This document shows positions 39,537-49,621 of a stretch of 64,000 nt of DNA, in pieces. The stretch is from Oceanisphaera sp. IT1-181 (GTDB lineage Bacteria; Pseudomonadota; Gammaproteobacteria; Enterobacterales; Aeromonadaceae), in assembly GCF_033807535.1 (NCBI RefSeq), contig NZ_CP136856.1, positions 2,785,001 through 2,849,000 of the forward strand. The letters run 5' to 3'. A model generated the notes under the pieces. The model saw only the letters and a program-made list of their open reading frames with translations. It had not been told where the DNA came from and did not search any database. Position 1 is the first letter of the stretch; each line of letters opens with the position of its first letter. The position numbers and the translations under genes are program-made.

Positions 39537-40652
39537 TTACTTGGCAGATGTCTGTTGAGAAAAATAGTTGCGCACTATCTCAACAATGCGCGCGCTAGAC
39601 TTACCATCGCCATAAGGTGAAGCACCTTTGGCCATGGCCGCATACGCATTGGCATCGGTGAGCAAAATGTTGGCTTCGCGCACAATGTCTTCTTTATTGG
39701 TACCGATGAGCTTAACCACACCCTCAGTTACTGCTTCTGGACGTTCGGTATCGCGGCGCAATACTAAGACTGGCTTACCTAACGCAGGGGCTTCTTCTTG
39801 TACACCACCAGAATCCGATAAAATCAGGTAAGAGCGCTTCATGGCACTCACGAAAGGGCCATAGTCAAACGGTGCTACCAACTTAATGCGATCATGACCT
39901 TGCAGGTACTTATCGGTTACCGCACGAATATTGGGGTTTGGATGTACCGGAAACACCACAAAAATATCATGGTGCGTGGCCACCAACTCAAGCAAGGCTT
40001 GGCAAATATGCTCAATGGGCTCGCCAAAGTTTTCACGACGGTGTGCCGTCACTAACACCAAGCGCTTATCCGCCGGAATATCAAAACCTAACTCAAAGTC
40101 TTTATCAGCCGTGGTTAGCAGCGCATCAATGACCGTATTACCGGTTACAAAAATTTGCTCAGCAGGCGTGGCTTCGCGCAACAGGTTTTGCTGCGATACT
40201 TCAGTAGGTGCAAAATGCAAACACGCCAACTTACCCGCCATCACGCGGTTGGCTTCTTCCGGAAACGGCGAGTATAGATCATGAGTACGCAAACCCGCTT
40301 CTAAATGAGCAAACGGAATTTGACGGTAAAAACAGGCCAACGAAGTCACAAATACCGTCGTGGTATCGCCTTGGGCAATCACCATATCTGGCTTAGCTTC
40401 GTCTAGCGTTTTATCAATGCTTAACATCAAGCGCGCCGTTAGCTCAGGCAGCGTTTGGCCTGGCGTCATCACGTTTAAGTCGTAATCGGCTGTAATATTA
40501 AACAAGGCAAAGGCTTGATCTAATAAATCGCGGTGCTGCGCCGTGGCCAGCACCCTCACTTCAAAATCGGGTGCTGCAGCAAAGGCATGCACTAAGGGGG
40601 CTACTTTTATCGCTTCTGGTCGTGTACCAATCACACACATAATTTTTTTCAT
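39537..40652 (-). CDS. wecB: UDP-N-acetylglucosamine 2-epimerase (non-hydrolysing)
   Basis: WecB interconverts UDP-GlcNAc and UDP-ManNAc. The 371-residue protein has VIGTRPEAIKVAPLV, the FAHLEAGLRTHDLYSPFPEE loop, VLVTAHRRENFG and LILSDSGGVQEEAPALGKPV, all diagnostic. It implies a ManNAc-derived residue in the glycan, but no UDP-ManNAc dehydrogenase (wecC) is visible nearby. The gene begins 2 bp after the large double transferase. Confidence 0.95.
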   Translation of the reverse strand: MKKIMCVIGTRPEAIKVAPLVHAFAAAPDFEVRVLATAQHRDLLDQAFALFNITADYDLNVMTPGQTLPELTARLMLSIDKTLDEAKPDMVIAQGDTTTVFVTSLACFYRQIPFAHLEAGLRTHDLYSPFPEEANRVMAGKLACLHFAPTEVSQQNLLREATPAEQIFVTGNTVIDALLTTADKDFELGFDIPADKRLVLVTAHRRENFGEPIEHICQALLELVATHHDIFVVFPVHPNPNIRAVTDKYLQGHDRIKLVAPFDYGPFVSAMKRSYLILSDSGGVQEEAPALGKPVLVLRRDTERPEAVTEGVVKLIGTNKEDIVREANILLTDANAYAAMAKGASPYGDGKSSARIVEIVRNYFSQQTSAK

Positions 40653-40654
40653 TG

Positions 40655-43600
40655 TTATTGTTCCACTTTATTCATTTTATCAAACACCACAGCCATGGCT
40701 TCGGCACGGCTGTCCCAGCCATTACTATCAGCAAGAGTAGCCATGCGTCGTTTAAATTCAGCGTTATCTTTAACTGCTATCGCCTGGTCAATACAAGCGG
40801 AAAACCCAGCCACACTGTCTGCATGAAACACTTCGTCATATACCACACACTCACGCATTTCTGAGCTTACTACCACGGGTTTTTCAAGCGCAAAATATTC
40901 AAACAGCTTAAGTGGTGAAGTGGTGCGAGCAATCTCTATCGGCGCAAACGGAATAAAGCACACGTCGAATTGGCGTGCATAAGCAGGCAATACTTTATAA
41001 TCAACCGTACCCAGATACAGTACGTTTTCTGGGCGGTTAAGCTGGTCAGCTCCACCGTAATAGTCAGGGCCAATAAATACGAAGCCTAAATCTGGCCGGC
41101 TGGCGATCAGCTCGTTCACCACGTCGTACCACAACCAAGGTGCCAAGGCGCCAAAGTAGCCCACTATATTTGTGTACTTACTTCTAAACTCCACCAATGA
41201 CTCAGGCAAAACCACCTGCGCATGAGACGGATTACGATAGTGCACAGTGTCTACGCCGTTTTGTGCCAAAATAACGTTGTTTGCACCTACTGCGGCAATG
41301 GCTTCTTCTTCTAGCTTTTTAGCCGAGGCCACCACTACATCAGCACCACCACTAAAAGCAAAGTCTTTCAAACTCATTAAACGGCGAATATTTTCATCAT
41401 CACCACTAATCGCAGGATCAATGTGATCTATGTATTCGTACATAATCTTAGAGGTGGGATCGATTTTCTTAATCAATTCTGGCGGAATAGAATAAGCTGT
41501 GCTGTAGAAAGAGCGCACCACACTGGGAATATCGTTCACTTCTTGCGCATTACTTAGCCAAACGTTTTTAGATACTTCTCTAAAACCGTTTACATTGTCA
41601 TGAGAGAAATTCAATGTTTTGTAGATCACTAAATAGCCGATACGGCCAAAGGCACAAGCAATATGCTGAGGGCGCTGATATAAAGGCACATCCCAATCAA
41701 TAACTATTTCTTGAACAAATACACCTTTAAACTGATCGCGCTTCGCCAATACCTGCTGGCTAAACTGCTCCCAAGAAAGATCTTCAGTATTCAGCGCATC
41801 GGGTACAGCTTGCGCCGGAATTTTACCAAAGTGGCGTAAAAAACGATGTTTTTGCCCGATTAAGCGTTCGCGCAACTCGGCAGGTAAGCGCCAATAAACA
41901 TATTTAGCCGACTTGTACACGGCTTTAGAAGGACTCTGTATAAACAAGCGAACAAATGACACCATATTACTGGGCAAACGCGCCACCTCTAACAATAATC
42001 GTTTAAACCAACTATGCTGATCTAACTCTACTTTCATATTTTGACTCACCTGCTCCACCGATCCTGCTAATAAATGAGTAACCTCCACATTAAGTTGCTG
42101 TCTTAGCTCAACTTGCTGTTGCTGTGCACTCTGTTGTTGTTGCTGTAATAATCTATTCTGCTGATATAACTCTTGGTATTGCCGCTGTAAATTTTGAAAA
42201 TATTCAAATAAACTTTGTTGCTGATACTCAACTTGTTGCTGCCGAGCCTGCTCTTGCTCAGTGATTTGAGACTGTAAATTGTGAAAATATTCAAATAAAT
42301 TTTGTTGCTGATACTCAACTTGTCGCTGCCGAGTCTGTTCTTGCTCAGTGATTTGAGACTGTAAATTGTGAAAATATTCCAATAAACTTTGTTGCTGCTG
42401 TAACCACAGCTGATGTTGGTAATCTTGTAATTCTTGTAGGCCTTGCTGCAGCTCTAGCTGACGGCCTGCTAACTGCTGCTGGCGCTGAAGCTGAGCATAA
42501 AAGTCATAACTCGCGGCAGCTTGCGGATGATAATACTGCGGCGATGACCACAAACGCCCAGCCACATCCAATAATACATGGGTATGCAGATAAGCAAGCT
42601 CACCACGGCCCCTCAAAGTTAACTCCGCTTTGAGTTCATGATAAAAATCATCAATAAACTCGCAATTTTCTTGCCCTAACTCTGCCATCTGCTCAGCAAA
42701 GTTGTGCCATAGCATATCGGCATCATGCTCGGCCAGCAAGCTAGTGGGCAAGGCTGCTAAGCTTGCCAGCTGAGTGACAAACTCAGCGGCAGAGATAATA
42801 GGTAAATTTCTACCGGAGAAATTAGCTAATGCCGCCTGTTGCCACTGAGCTTCAGTAAGAATACCCTTTACACCGTCGTACCCCAGTAAACAAATTGGCC
42901 GCCCTGCGGCTACCGCTTCTAACACCACTCGTCCCATACCAGCAATGCCTGTATAACGCGGCATCAATTCACTTACTTGATGGCAAGCCCCTAAAAATTT
43001 AGCTTTATCGCCGAGCTGTTTGGCTAACCAATCTTGATGGTCACCTTCACCTGCTATGTGCACGCTATCAATGCCTGCTTGCTCGGCATATGCAACAAAC
43101 CCTACAATGGCAGGCGCCTTATCTGCATCTAATCGGCTCACCACTAGCCAAGTATTGTTTAACACATCAGCACTACTGTTTAACGGAGCTTCAGCATGAT
43201 TACGCTCAGCATCGTCATTAATGTCTTGCTCTACAGCGAGGTTAGAGTTAACGCGCAAATGGGCGTGTGGCACTGCAATACCATTAGGATGCAACTGCAA
43301 ACCATGCTCACCACATACCGCCTTGGCTAATTGTTGCACTTCTGGCGACACCACCAAGCAACGGTCGGCAAAACGAGCAATAAGACCCGTTAAAATATAG
43401 TTATAAACAGGACCATAAAATCCTGTTATAGAAGCAGGGCCATGCAAAGTAGCCAGCATAGGCAGGCGTTGCAGTTTAGCCGCCAGCAAGGCCGGCAATA
43501 GAGTTGTAAAAGGGTGCGCATGCACTGTGCTAATATTGTGCAGTTTAATCAGGTCTTGCAGCCCATCAACCGTCGCCACTAGCTGTTCAAGGCTAGCATC

Positions 43601-43786
43601 TTCTAAAAAATTAACGCCCTGCGTAACGCTAGCAAAACGTTCGCCGGCCTGCTCGGCAGAAAAACGCTCACCACATGCTAAGTGTACTTGCCAGCCTTGC
43701 GCCGTTAATTGTTCAACTTGGGTATTAATGTAGGTTTCTAGACCACCCAAACCATAATGCTCGGTAACGATTAATAAGGCACTCAT
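40655..43786 (-). CDS. Double glycosyltransferase with central coiled-coil repeat, 1043 residues
   Basis: Three parts can be seen. Residues of about 1-390 form a family 4 transferase (TEHYGLGGLETYINTQVEQL; WLVVSRLDADKAPAIVGF; GIAGMGRVVLEAVAAGRP). Residues of about 420-590 are a Gln-rich coiled coil. Its core, about 450-534, is a 29-residue unit repeated three times (EYFHNLQSQITEQEQ), encoded by an 87-bp tandem repeat. Residues of about 685-1043 form a second GT-B transferase (WDVPLYQRPQHIACAFGRIG; PLKLFEYFALEKPVVVSSEM). The ATG at 43786 has GGAG 5 bases upstream and lies 2 bases after the Wzt gene; the GTG at 43792 is rejected. It may make two linkages in the glycan, with the coiled coil as spacer or multimeriser. 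Confidence 0.9.
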   Translation of the reverse strand: MSALLIVTEHYGLGGLETYINTQVEQLTAQGWQVHLACGERFSAEQAGERFASVTQGVNFLEDASLEQLVATVDGLQDLIKLHNISTVHAHPFTTLLPALLAAKLQRLPMLATLHGPASITGFYGPVYNYILTGLIARFADRCLVVSPEVQQLAKAVCGEHGLQLHPNGIAVPHAHLRVNSNLAVEQDINDDAERNHAEAPLNSSADVLNNTWLVVSRLDADKAPAIVGFVAYAEQAGIDSVHIAGEGDHQDWLAKQLGDKAKFLGACHQVSELMPRYTGIAGMGRVVLEAVAAGRPICLLGYDGVKGILTEAQWQQAALANFSGRNLPIISAAEFVTQLASLAALPTSLLAEHDADMLWHNFAEQMAELGQENCEFIDDFYHELKAELTLRGRGELAYLHTHVLLDVAGRLWSSPQYYHPQAAASYDFYAQLQRQQQLAGRQLELQQGLQELQDYQHQLWLQQQQSLLEYFHNLQSQITEQEQTRQRQVEYQQQNLFEYFHNLQSQITEQEQARQQQVEYQQQSLFEYFQNLQRQYQELYQQNRLLQQQQQSAQQQQVELRQQLNVEVTHLLAGSVEQVSQNMKVELDQHSWFKRLLLEVARLPSNMVSFVRLFIQSPSKAVYKSAKYVYWRLPAELRERLIGQKHRFLRHFGKIPAQAVPDALNTEDLSWEQFSQQVLAKRDQFKGVFVQEIVIDWDVPLYQRPQHIACAFGRIGYLVIYKTLNFSHDNVNGFREVSKNVWLSNAQEVNDIPSVVRSFYSTAYSIPPELIKKIDPTSKIMYEYIDHIDPAISGDDENIRRLMSLKDFAFSGGADVVVASAKKLEEEAIAAVGANNVILAQNGVDTVHYRNPSHAQVVLPESLVEFRSKYTNIVGYFGALAPWLWYDVVNELIASRPDLGFVFIGPDYYGGADQLNRPENVLYLGTVDYKVLPAYARQFDVCFIPFAPIEIARTTSPLKLFEYFALEKPVVVSSEMRECVVYDEVFHADSVAGFSACIDQAIAVKDNAEFKRRMATLADSNGWDSRAEAMAVVFDKMNKVEQ
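42187..42447 (-). repeat. 87-bp in-frame tandem repeat (three units)
   Basis: The segment starting GTAAATT.TGAAAATATTC recurs at 42187, 42274 and 42361, exactly 87 bp apart, inside the double-transferase gene. It encodes the 29-residue coiled-coil unit. 29 equals 7+11+11, which keeps the heptad/hendecad phase. The copies differ only slightly, so the number of units may vary between strains. Confidence 0.9.
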
Positions 43787-43788
43787 GC

Positions 43789-45147
43789 TCACTCCTTTAG
43801 CTGCAAGTTAACCTTAGTCGGCAGGCTGGCAATACCGTGACTCACAGCCCTAGGTTCACTGACTTTAAGAATAATAATATCTGTTTTACGATCTAAATAG
43901 GCCATATCAGCATGACTTATAGCCTCGGCAATCGCTAAAGTCACAAAATAGGTGCCCTCGCACAACATGAGATCTAATTCAAAGCTGGCTTGTAATTGCT
44001 GACCTTGTTTGGGCTCAAGATAATTAAGCTGATGATACAAAGTGCTAGTACCAAACACCGGCACCCCTTCTACTGTGCGTACCAGTAAGCCCGCTTGTAA
44101 CTCACTAATATTTGCCATTACATCTATATCAAAATGAATACGCGCCACATCACCACTGCGAAATACCTCACAAGCTTTACCTTGGCCATCTGTTACCTGC
44201 CAACCAGAAATAATTGCGCGTGCACCACCCTGGGGTTCAGTTGATACATTTTCAGCGACAATTATTTCATCGTCTTTATTTTCACTTACTTGATCGACCA
44301 CACTATGAGCTTGGCTGGCCGCAGTATTCAAATAACGTAAGTAAGTTTGTTCATCGGAATATAAGAGCGCATGATATTGGTCGACCATTTCTTTAGCTGG
44401 GCCCATGCCGTGCATTTCACCTTTGTGCAGCAATACCGCACGCTGACAAAACTTCTCTACCGTGGCCGTGGAGTGGGTCACAATTAAAATGGCACATCCC
44501 TTTTGGCGTAATGCATCAATATAATCAAAGCATTTACGCTGAAACTTTTCATCGCCCACTGATAGCGCTTCATCGACGATTAATACTTGTGGCTCAACAC
44601 AGGCTTGCACCGCAAAGGCCAAGCGCACATACATGCCGCTAGAATAAGTTTTTACTGGTTGATCAATGTGCTCGCCAATATCAGCAAAGGCTTCAATGTC
44701 GGCAAATTTTGCCTGCATTTCAGTGTGCGTGAAACCTAAAATAGCGCCGTTTAAATACACGTTATCCCGACCACTAAACTCAGGGTTAAAGCCCGCACCT
44801 AACTCTAACAAGGCGGCCAAGCGGCCATTAACTTTAACGTCTCCTGCGGTCGGCGTTAAGGTGCCGGCAATAATTTGTAACAGCGTACTTTTACCACTGC
44901 CATTACGGCCCATAATACCTAAGGTTTCGCCTTTTTTAACGTCAAAGGAAATGCCTTTTAACGCCCAAAATTCTTTGTAATAGCGACGTTTTTTGCCGGC
45001 AAATAACTGCTTTAACCGCTGATGGGGTTTGTCGTACATTTCGTAGCACTTAGTGATATTACGCACCGCAATCGCCACCTCAAGGTGAGCCATTGGCTCA
45101 GTTTTAGCATCCGTTGCATCAGCTACCGTTAGCGTTTTAGACAACAT
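43789..45147 (-). CDS. wzt: Polysaccharide ABC exporter, ATP-binding subunit with C-terminal glycan domain
   Basis: The 452-residue nucleotide-binding subunit has Walker A GRNGSGKST (80-88), signature YSSGMYVRLAFA, Walker B VLIVDEALSVGDE and the switch His in VTHSTATV. A C-terminal extension (about residues 280-452) is the Wzt carbohydrate-binding domain, which in known systems recognises the capped end of the O-polysaccharide before export. I use the ATG at 45147; codons upstream are TTG and CTG. It overlaps the wzm stop by 11 bp, showing translational coupling. Confidence 0.93.
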   Translation of the reverse strand: MLSKTLTVADATDAKTEPMAHLEVAIAVRNITKCYEMYDKPHQRLKQLFAGKKRRYYKEFWALKGISFDVKKGETLGIMGRNGSGKSTLLQIIAGTLTPTAGDVKVNGRLAALLELGAGFNPEFSGRDNVYLNGAILGFTHTEMQAKFADIEAFADIGEHIDQPVKTYSSGMYVRLAFAVQACVEPQVLIVDEALSVGDEKFQRKCFDYIDALRQKGCAILIVTHSTATVEKFCQRAVLLHKGEMHGMGPAKEMVDQYHALLYSDEQTYLRYLNTAASQAHSVVDQVSENKDDEIIVAENVSTEPQGGARAIISGWQVTDGQGKACEVFRSGDVARIHFDIDVMANISELQAGLLVRTVEGVPVFGTSTLYHQLNYLEPKQGQQLQASFELDLMLCEGTYFVTLAIAEAISHADMAYLDRKTDIIILKVSEPRAVSHGIASLPTKVNLQLKE

Positions 45148-45964
45148 CAGCAAACCCCTTCTTAGTGAAACTAAACCAGCTGTAACCTAACCAACAAACC
45201 AGCAGCGACACCAAGCAATACAGCCCATAAGCCGGCCAGTTAATGCCTTTGTTAAACATCATTACATCGCGCGCTTGCTCAATCACAAAGCTTAACGGAC
45301 TAAAATGCATCGCCGTTTGAAAGCCCTCAGGCAATATAGAGATAGGATAAAAAATGGGCGACAAATACATTAATACCATAACGCCGATGCCCACCACCTG
45401 GGCCACGTCGCGCACATACACACCCAATGAGGCTAAAAACCAGCTAATGCCCATCACCAGCACAATAAAAGGCACTAACAGCACGGGTAACAATAAGATA
45501 GTCAAAGGCGGCAAGCCGAAAAACATCAAATAAAACAGCAACCATACGCCAAAGCTCACTGCAAAATGAAACAGCGCATTACCCAGCACAATAAGCGGCA
45601 ATATCTCCACCGGAAACACCACTTTTTTTACATAGTTAACATTACCGATGATCAGCAATGGCGCACGGGTGACACATTCGGAGAACAAGTTAAAAAGGAT
45701 CAATCCAGCAAACAGCACCAGCGCAAATTCAGTTTTAGAGCCAGTACCCGTGCTCCAACGTGCTTGAAACACCACGCTAAATACGAAGGTGTACACGGCC
45801 AACATCAAGATAGGATTCACAAAGGACCAAAACAAGCCCATCGCCGAGCCTTTATAGCGGCCTACTACTTCACGCTTAATCATTGACCAGAGCAAACCGC
45901 TATGGCTACGCACTAAGCCCGGTAATTGCCGATGCATGGCACTAAAGGGAGAGGATGCTTTCAT
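45137..45964 (-). CDS. wzm: Polysaccharide ABC exporter permease
   Basis: This 275-residue ABC-2 type permease has six hydrophobic segments and the family stretches REVVGRYKGSAMGLFWSFVN at the N-terminus and YLSPIFYPISILP before the last helices. Together with Wzt it flips the finished undecaprenyl-linked polysaccharide across the inner membrane. The gene is the first of a run of coupled genes wzm, wzt, double transferase, wecB and GT-B transferase. Confidence 0.94.
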   Translation of the reverse strand: MKASSPFSAMHRQLPGLVRSHSGLLWSMIKREVVGRYKGSAMGLFWSFVNPILMLAVYTFVFSVVFQARWSTGTGSKTEFALVLFAGLILFNLFSECVTRAPLLIIGNVNYVKKVVFPVEILPLIVLGNALFHFAVSFGVWLLFYLMFFGLPPLTILLLPVLLVPFIVLVMGISWFLASLGVYVRDVAQVVGIGVMVLMYLSPIFYPISILPEGFQTAMHFSPLSFVIEQARDVMMFNKGINWPAYGLYCLVSLLVCWLGYSWFSFTKKGFADVV

Positions 45965-46375
45965 AAGTTTTTGATTTCGCTTTAGTTAATAAACACCCAT
46001 AAGGGGCTGGGCAAAATAATCAGTTATTCTAGCAGAAAAAATAGCTGCAAGCTCTCACCTCGCAGCAACAAAAGACAGAGGCTTTCGGAAGAGTGTGGAT
46101 GAAGGTGTGCTTGGTGAGGTGGTTTGGCGTATCGGGTTGAATATGTGCATGAGATGGCGCAGCGCGCCATTCCGCGGCTAAAGCGCGCGACTACATGTGG
46201 CTTCATTCTGAAGGTGCTGCTTTTGCTGCACAATGTTGCGTAGCTATATCTCAATCCTGATATTTTTCACACCACGCATTTTTAACTGCAAATGGTATCT
46301 TTCTGACTGACAAAAATATTGAATCTACAAGGGCAAACAGCTCATAATACGTTATGAATTATGTAAAATTACCTA
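45965..46375. other. Gap between wzm and the IS5-type element
   Basis: This gap should contain the promoter of the wzm operon; I cannot place it. A family F fragment (GCAGCGCGCCATTCCGCGGC, then TAAAGCGCGCGACTACATG) lies at about 46155-46200. No JUMPstart/ops sequence is visible. The stretch of about 46260-46375 is plain AT-rich DNA up to the IS end. Confidence 0.5.
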
Positions 46376-47230
46376 GGGTCTGTTGACGTTTCACATGGGC
46401 AGCCATAGAAACCCGCAGGCCATGGCCACCGTGCTTGCGTAATTCCGCTTCAACTTGTCGAAGCGCGACGCCACGGCCCGATATTGCTTTAACCGAGCAA
46501 AGGCGTTTTCCACCAAATGTCGATAACGATACAAACCTCTATCCAAGTCAGCGTTACCTTTGGTGGAATTGCGCTTTCTGGGGATGACGGGTTGAGCGCC
46601 TTGTGATGCGATCTGCTCCCGGAGCGGTTCGCTGTCATAGCCTTTGTCCGCGATAATAGCTTGTGTGGCCGGCAGCTTGGCAATCAGTTCCGGCGCGGCC
46701 TTACAATCGTGAACCTCACCGCCGGTGATATCGAATTCGATGGGCAGGCCATAGGCATCCACGGCCAGATGAATCTTGGTGGTGTTACCTGCCCGGCTTT
46801 TCCCTATGGCTTGGTTATCAGAACGGGCTGCCCCTGCACTATGTTGATGCGCCTTGACGTAGGTGCCATCAATGAAGGACCACTCCAGGTCTGGCTGCAC
46901 CACCAGCGCCTTGAAGATCCTGAGCCACTTGCCTGCGGCTGACCAGGCATTAAAGCGCTTGTAAACTTTGTTCTACCCTCCGAAAGCGGTGGGCAGATCC
47001 CGCCAAGGGCAACCAGTGCGCATACGATAAAGCATACCTTCTACCGTCATACGTAAATCACGCTTGTCATAGATGGATTCTTGCAGCAAAATTTTCCGTA
47101 GCTTCGACCAGAACTCATCAGTGAGCAGTGATCGGGGCATCGCAAACTCGTACCATTAGAATGTGATAACTTGAACAATACGATCTTTCTCTTTTATATC
47201 AATATCTTATAGTAAAACGTCAACAGACCC
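46376..47230 (-). mobile_element. IS5-family insertion sequence, 855 bp, inactive
   Basis: The terminal inverted repeat GGGTCTGTTGACGTTT begins at 46376 and its complement ends at 47230. TA flanks both ends, consistent with a short duplication. One DDE transposase gene fills the element but is interrupted by a stop codon. It sits between rmlC and wzm in the polysaccharide cluster. Confidence 0.9.
46391..47140 (-). pseudogene. IS5-family transposase with premature amber stop
   Basis: The full frame of 249 codons starts at the ATG at 47140 (MPRSLLTDEFWSKLRKILLQ) and is open except for one TAG at 46973-46975, codon 56, where relatives have Trp (FGG-W-N-VYKRF). After the stop the frame continues without shift through the DDE residues in SFIDGTYVKAHQH, IIADKGYDSEP and YRHLVENAFARLK. 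It is a single-nucleotide nonsense mutation (TGG to TAG). A downstream in-frame start could give only the C-terminal two thirds, so the element is probably dead. Confidence 0.88.
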
Positions 47231-47271
47231 TAATTAAAAATTAATATTATATTTAGTAAATAATTACTATT

Positions 47272-47817
47272 TTAATTAAAACAATCTGAATTGTTAAATA
47301 ATATTCCTTGTGCATCTTTGCCAGATAAAGTGGGAGAGTGCTGCAAAGGCCAAACAACATTGATCGTTGGATCATTCCAGATGATGCAACGTTCATGCTC
47401 TGGCGCATAGTAATCGGTTGTTTTATATAAAAACTCGGCGGTTTCAGAGAGCACCACAAACCCATGGGCAAAGCCCTCTGGCATCCATAGCTGGCGTTTG
47501 TTTTCGGCACTGAGCTCAACACCCACATACTGGCCAAAAGTCGCCGAGTTTTTACGTAAATCGATCGCCACATCAAAAACCCTACCTTGAGTACAGCGTA
47601 CTAGCTTGCCTTGGGGTTGTTGAATTTGATAATGCAGACCGCGCAACACGCCCTTTACCGAGCGCGAGTGGTTATCTTGTACAAAGTTAACTGGGCGACC
47701 AATAGCTTGTTCAAATTGGCGTTGATTGAAGCTTTCATAAAAAAAACCGCGGTCGTCGCCAAACACTTTGGGCTCTAAAATAAGTACATCGGGAATGGCC
47801 GTTTTTATAATGTTCAT
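47272..47817 (-). CDS. rmlC: dTDP-4-dehydrorhamnose 3,5-epimerase
   Basis: RmlC performs the third step of dTDP-L-rhamnose synthesis. The cupin protein of 181 residues shows [40 protein letters not shown] and [17 protein letters not shown], with the catalytic His in LRGLHYQ. Its start overlaps the rmlA stop by 4 bp. It is the last gene of rmlBDAC; the IS5-type element follows 41 bp after its stop. Confidence 0.96.
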   Translation of the reverse strand: MNIIKTAIPDVLILEPKVFGDDRGFFYESFNQRQFEQAIGRPVNFVQDNHSRSVKGVLRGLHYQIQQPQGKLVRCTQGRVFDVAIDLRKNSATFGQYVGVELSAENKRQLWMPEGFAHGFVVLSETAEFLYKTTDYYAPEHERCIIWNDPTINVVWPLQHSPTLSGKDAQGILFNNSDCFN

Positions 47818-48701
47818 GGGCGATATCCTGGTTTAATAAGATTCAGCAGATATTGACCATAGGCGTTTTTAGCTAAAGGTTCAGCCAGCTTTTGCACTTG
47901 CTCGGCGCTAATAAAGCCTTTACGATAGGCAATTTCTTCTGGGCAGGCGACCTTTAAGCCTTGGCGCTGCTCTATGGTCTGAATAAAGGTGCCCGCTTCC
48001 ATTAAGCTGTCGTGAGTACCCGTATCTAGCCAAGCATACCCACGGCCCATGGTGGTTACCGACAGTTGCTGGCGCTCAAGATACACACTGTTTACATCGG
48101 TAATCTCTAACTCACCACGGTGCGAGGGCTTAATATTTTTCGCAATCTCGATCACTTGATTATCATAAAAATACAAACCCGTAACTGCATAATTACTCTT
48201 AGGCTGGGCGGGTTTTTCTTCAAGACTCAATGCTTGGCCTTGCTCGTTAAAGTCTACGACTCCGTAACGCTCTGGATCTTGTACATGATAAGCAAACACA
48301 GTTGCGCCCTGCTGCTGCGCGCCAGCTTGCTCTAATTCTTGCTGCAGATTATGGCCAAAGAAGATATTGTCACCCAATACCAGCGCACAGTTATCATCAC
48401 CGATAAAGTCTTCACCAATAATAAAAGCCTGCGCTAAGCCATCTGGGCTTGGCTGCACCGCATATTGCAGGTTAAGGCCCCACTGGCTGCCATCACCCAA
48501 TAGTTGTTCAAAACGCGGCGTATCTTGCGGCGTGCTGATAATGAGAATGTCTTTAATACCGGCCAGCATTAACGTGCAAAGCGGATAGTAAATCATTGGC
48601 TTGTCGTACACCGGCAGCAACTGTTTGCTCACGGTCATAGTTACCGGATATAGCCGAGTGCCAGAGCCGCCAGCTAAAATAATTCCTTTACGATTACTCA
48701 T
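47814..48701 (-). CDS. rmlA: Glucose-1-phosphate thymidylyltransferase
   Basis: RmlA makes dTDP-glucose from dTTP and glucose 1-phosphate. The 295-residue protein has [17 protein letters not shown], the nucleotide loop, [32 protein letters not shown] and [17 protein letters not shown]. It overlaps rmlD by 1 bp and rmlC by 4 bp, so all are co-translated. Confidence 0.97.
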   Translation of the reverse strand: MSNRKGIILAGGSGTRLYPVTMTVSKQLLPVYDKPMIYYPLCTLMLAGIKDILIISTPQDTPRFEQLLGDGSQWGLNLQYAVQPSPDGLAQAFIIGEDFIGDDNCALVLGDNIFFGHNLQQELEQAGAQQQGATVFAYHVQDPERYGVVDFNEQGQALSLEEKPAQPKSNYAVTGLYFYDNQVIEIAKNIKPSHRGELEITDVNSVYLERQQLSVTTMGRGYAWLDTGTHDSLMEAGTFIQTIEQRQGLKVACPEEIAYRKGFISAEQVQKLAEPLAKNAYGQYLLNLIKPGYRP

Positions 48702-49621
48702 TAATTTTTTTCCAAAATTTCAGTTAGCATACGGGTCACACCTTGTTGCCAAGGTGGCAAGGTGAGACCAAAGGCGGTGCTTAGTTTTTTAGTATTTAGC
48801 CGAGAGTTAAGTGGCCGTTGGGCAGGCGTGGCGTAATCGGCTGTAGCAATGGCGTTAAGAGTGCTGAGTTTTAGCTCAAGACCTTGCGCGCGGGCATGAG
48901 CGAATACTTGCTCCGCGTATGCAAGCCAAGTGGTTTCACCGCTGGCGGCTAAATGATAAATGCCGGCTAGAGATGGAGTTTGCTGCGATCCCGCAAGCGA
49001 ACTTACCCCCATCACAGTGCGAATGGCATGCGCGGTGCAATCGGCAATAAGATCGGCCCCGGTCGGCGCGCCTATTTGGTCGTTAATCACGCCAAGCTCT
49101 TCGCGCTCTTTGGCGAGGCGCAGCATGGTTTTAGCAAAGTTGTTACCGCGCGCGGCATACACCCAGCTAGTACGAAAAATGAGGTGCCGTTTACAGTTGT
49201 GAGCAATAATGTTTTCACCGGCCAGCTTAGTGGAGCCATACACATTTAGCGGTGCCGTGATGTCATCTTCCCGCCAAGGCGTATCACCTTCGCCGTTAAA
49301 TACGTAGTCAGTGGAGTAATGCACCAGCCAAGCGCCAAGCTTGTTAGCTTCGGTGGCTAATACAGCCAAGGTATCGGCATTAATTTGGCGCGCCAGCATT
49401 GGTTCGCTTTCGGCTTTATCCACTGCGGTGTAGGCGGCGGCATTAACGATTACGTCTGGCTTAAGCGCTCGTATAGTTTGGACTAGCTCTTCAGGCTTAG
49501 TTAAATCACCACAAAACTCTGTTGAGTGACGGTCTAGTGCCGTAACCGTGCCTAATGGCGCCAGCGCGCGCTGCAGCTCCCAGCCTACTTGGCCGTTTTT
49601 GCCCAATAATAAGATGCGCAT
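48701..49621 (-). CDS. rmlD: dTDP-4-dehydrorhamnose reductase
   Basis: RmlD carries out the final NADPH-dependent reduction to dTDP-L-rhamnose. The 306-residue short-chain dehydrogenase-like enzyme starts [20 protein letters not shown]. It has [16 protein letters not shown], the YxxxK-type site around [14 protein letters not shown] with YGSTKLAGE, and [19 protein letters not shown]. It shares one base with each neighbouring rml gene. Confidence 0.96.
   Translation of the reverse strand: MRILLLGKNGQVGWELQRALAPLGTVTALDRHSTEFCGDLTKPEELVQTIRALKPDVIVNAAAYTAVDKAESEPMLARQINADTLAVLATEANKLGAWLVHYSTDYVFNGEGDTPWREDDITAPLNVYGSTKLAGENIIAHNCKRHLIFRTSWVYAARGNNFAKTMLRLAKEREELGVINDQIGAPTGADLIADCTAHAIRTVMGVSSLAGSQQTPSLAGIYHLAASGETTWLAYAEQVFAHARAQGLELKLSTLNAIATADYATPAQRPLNSRLNTKKLSTAFGLTLPPWQQGVTRMLTEILEKN

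Noticed and set aside
42187..42447. 87-bp regularly spaced repeat considered as a CRISPR array
   Set aside because: The whole unit is repeated without unique spacers, it is in frame inside a coiled-coil protein, and no cas gene is present.
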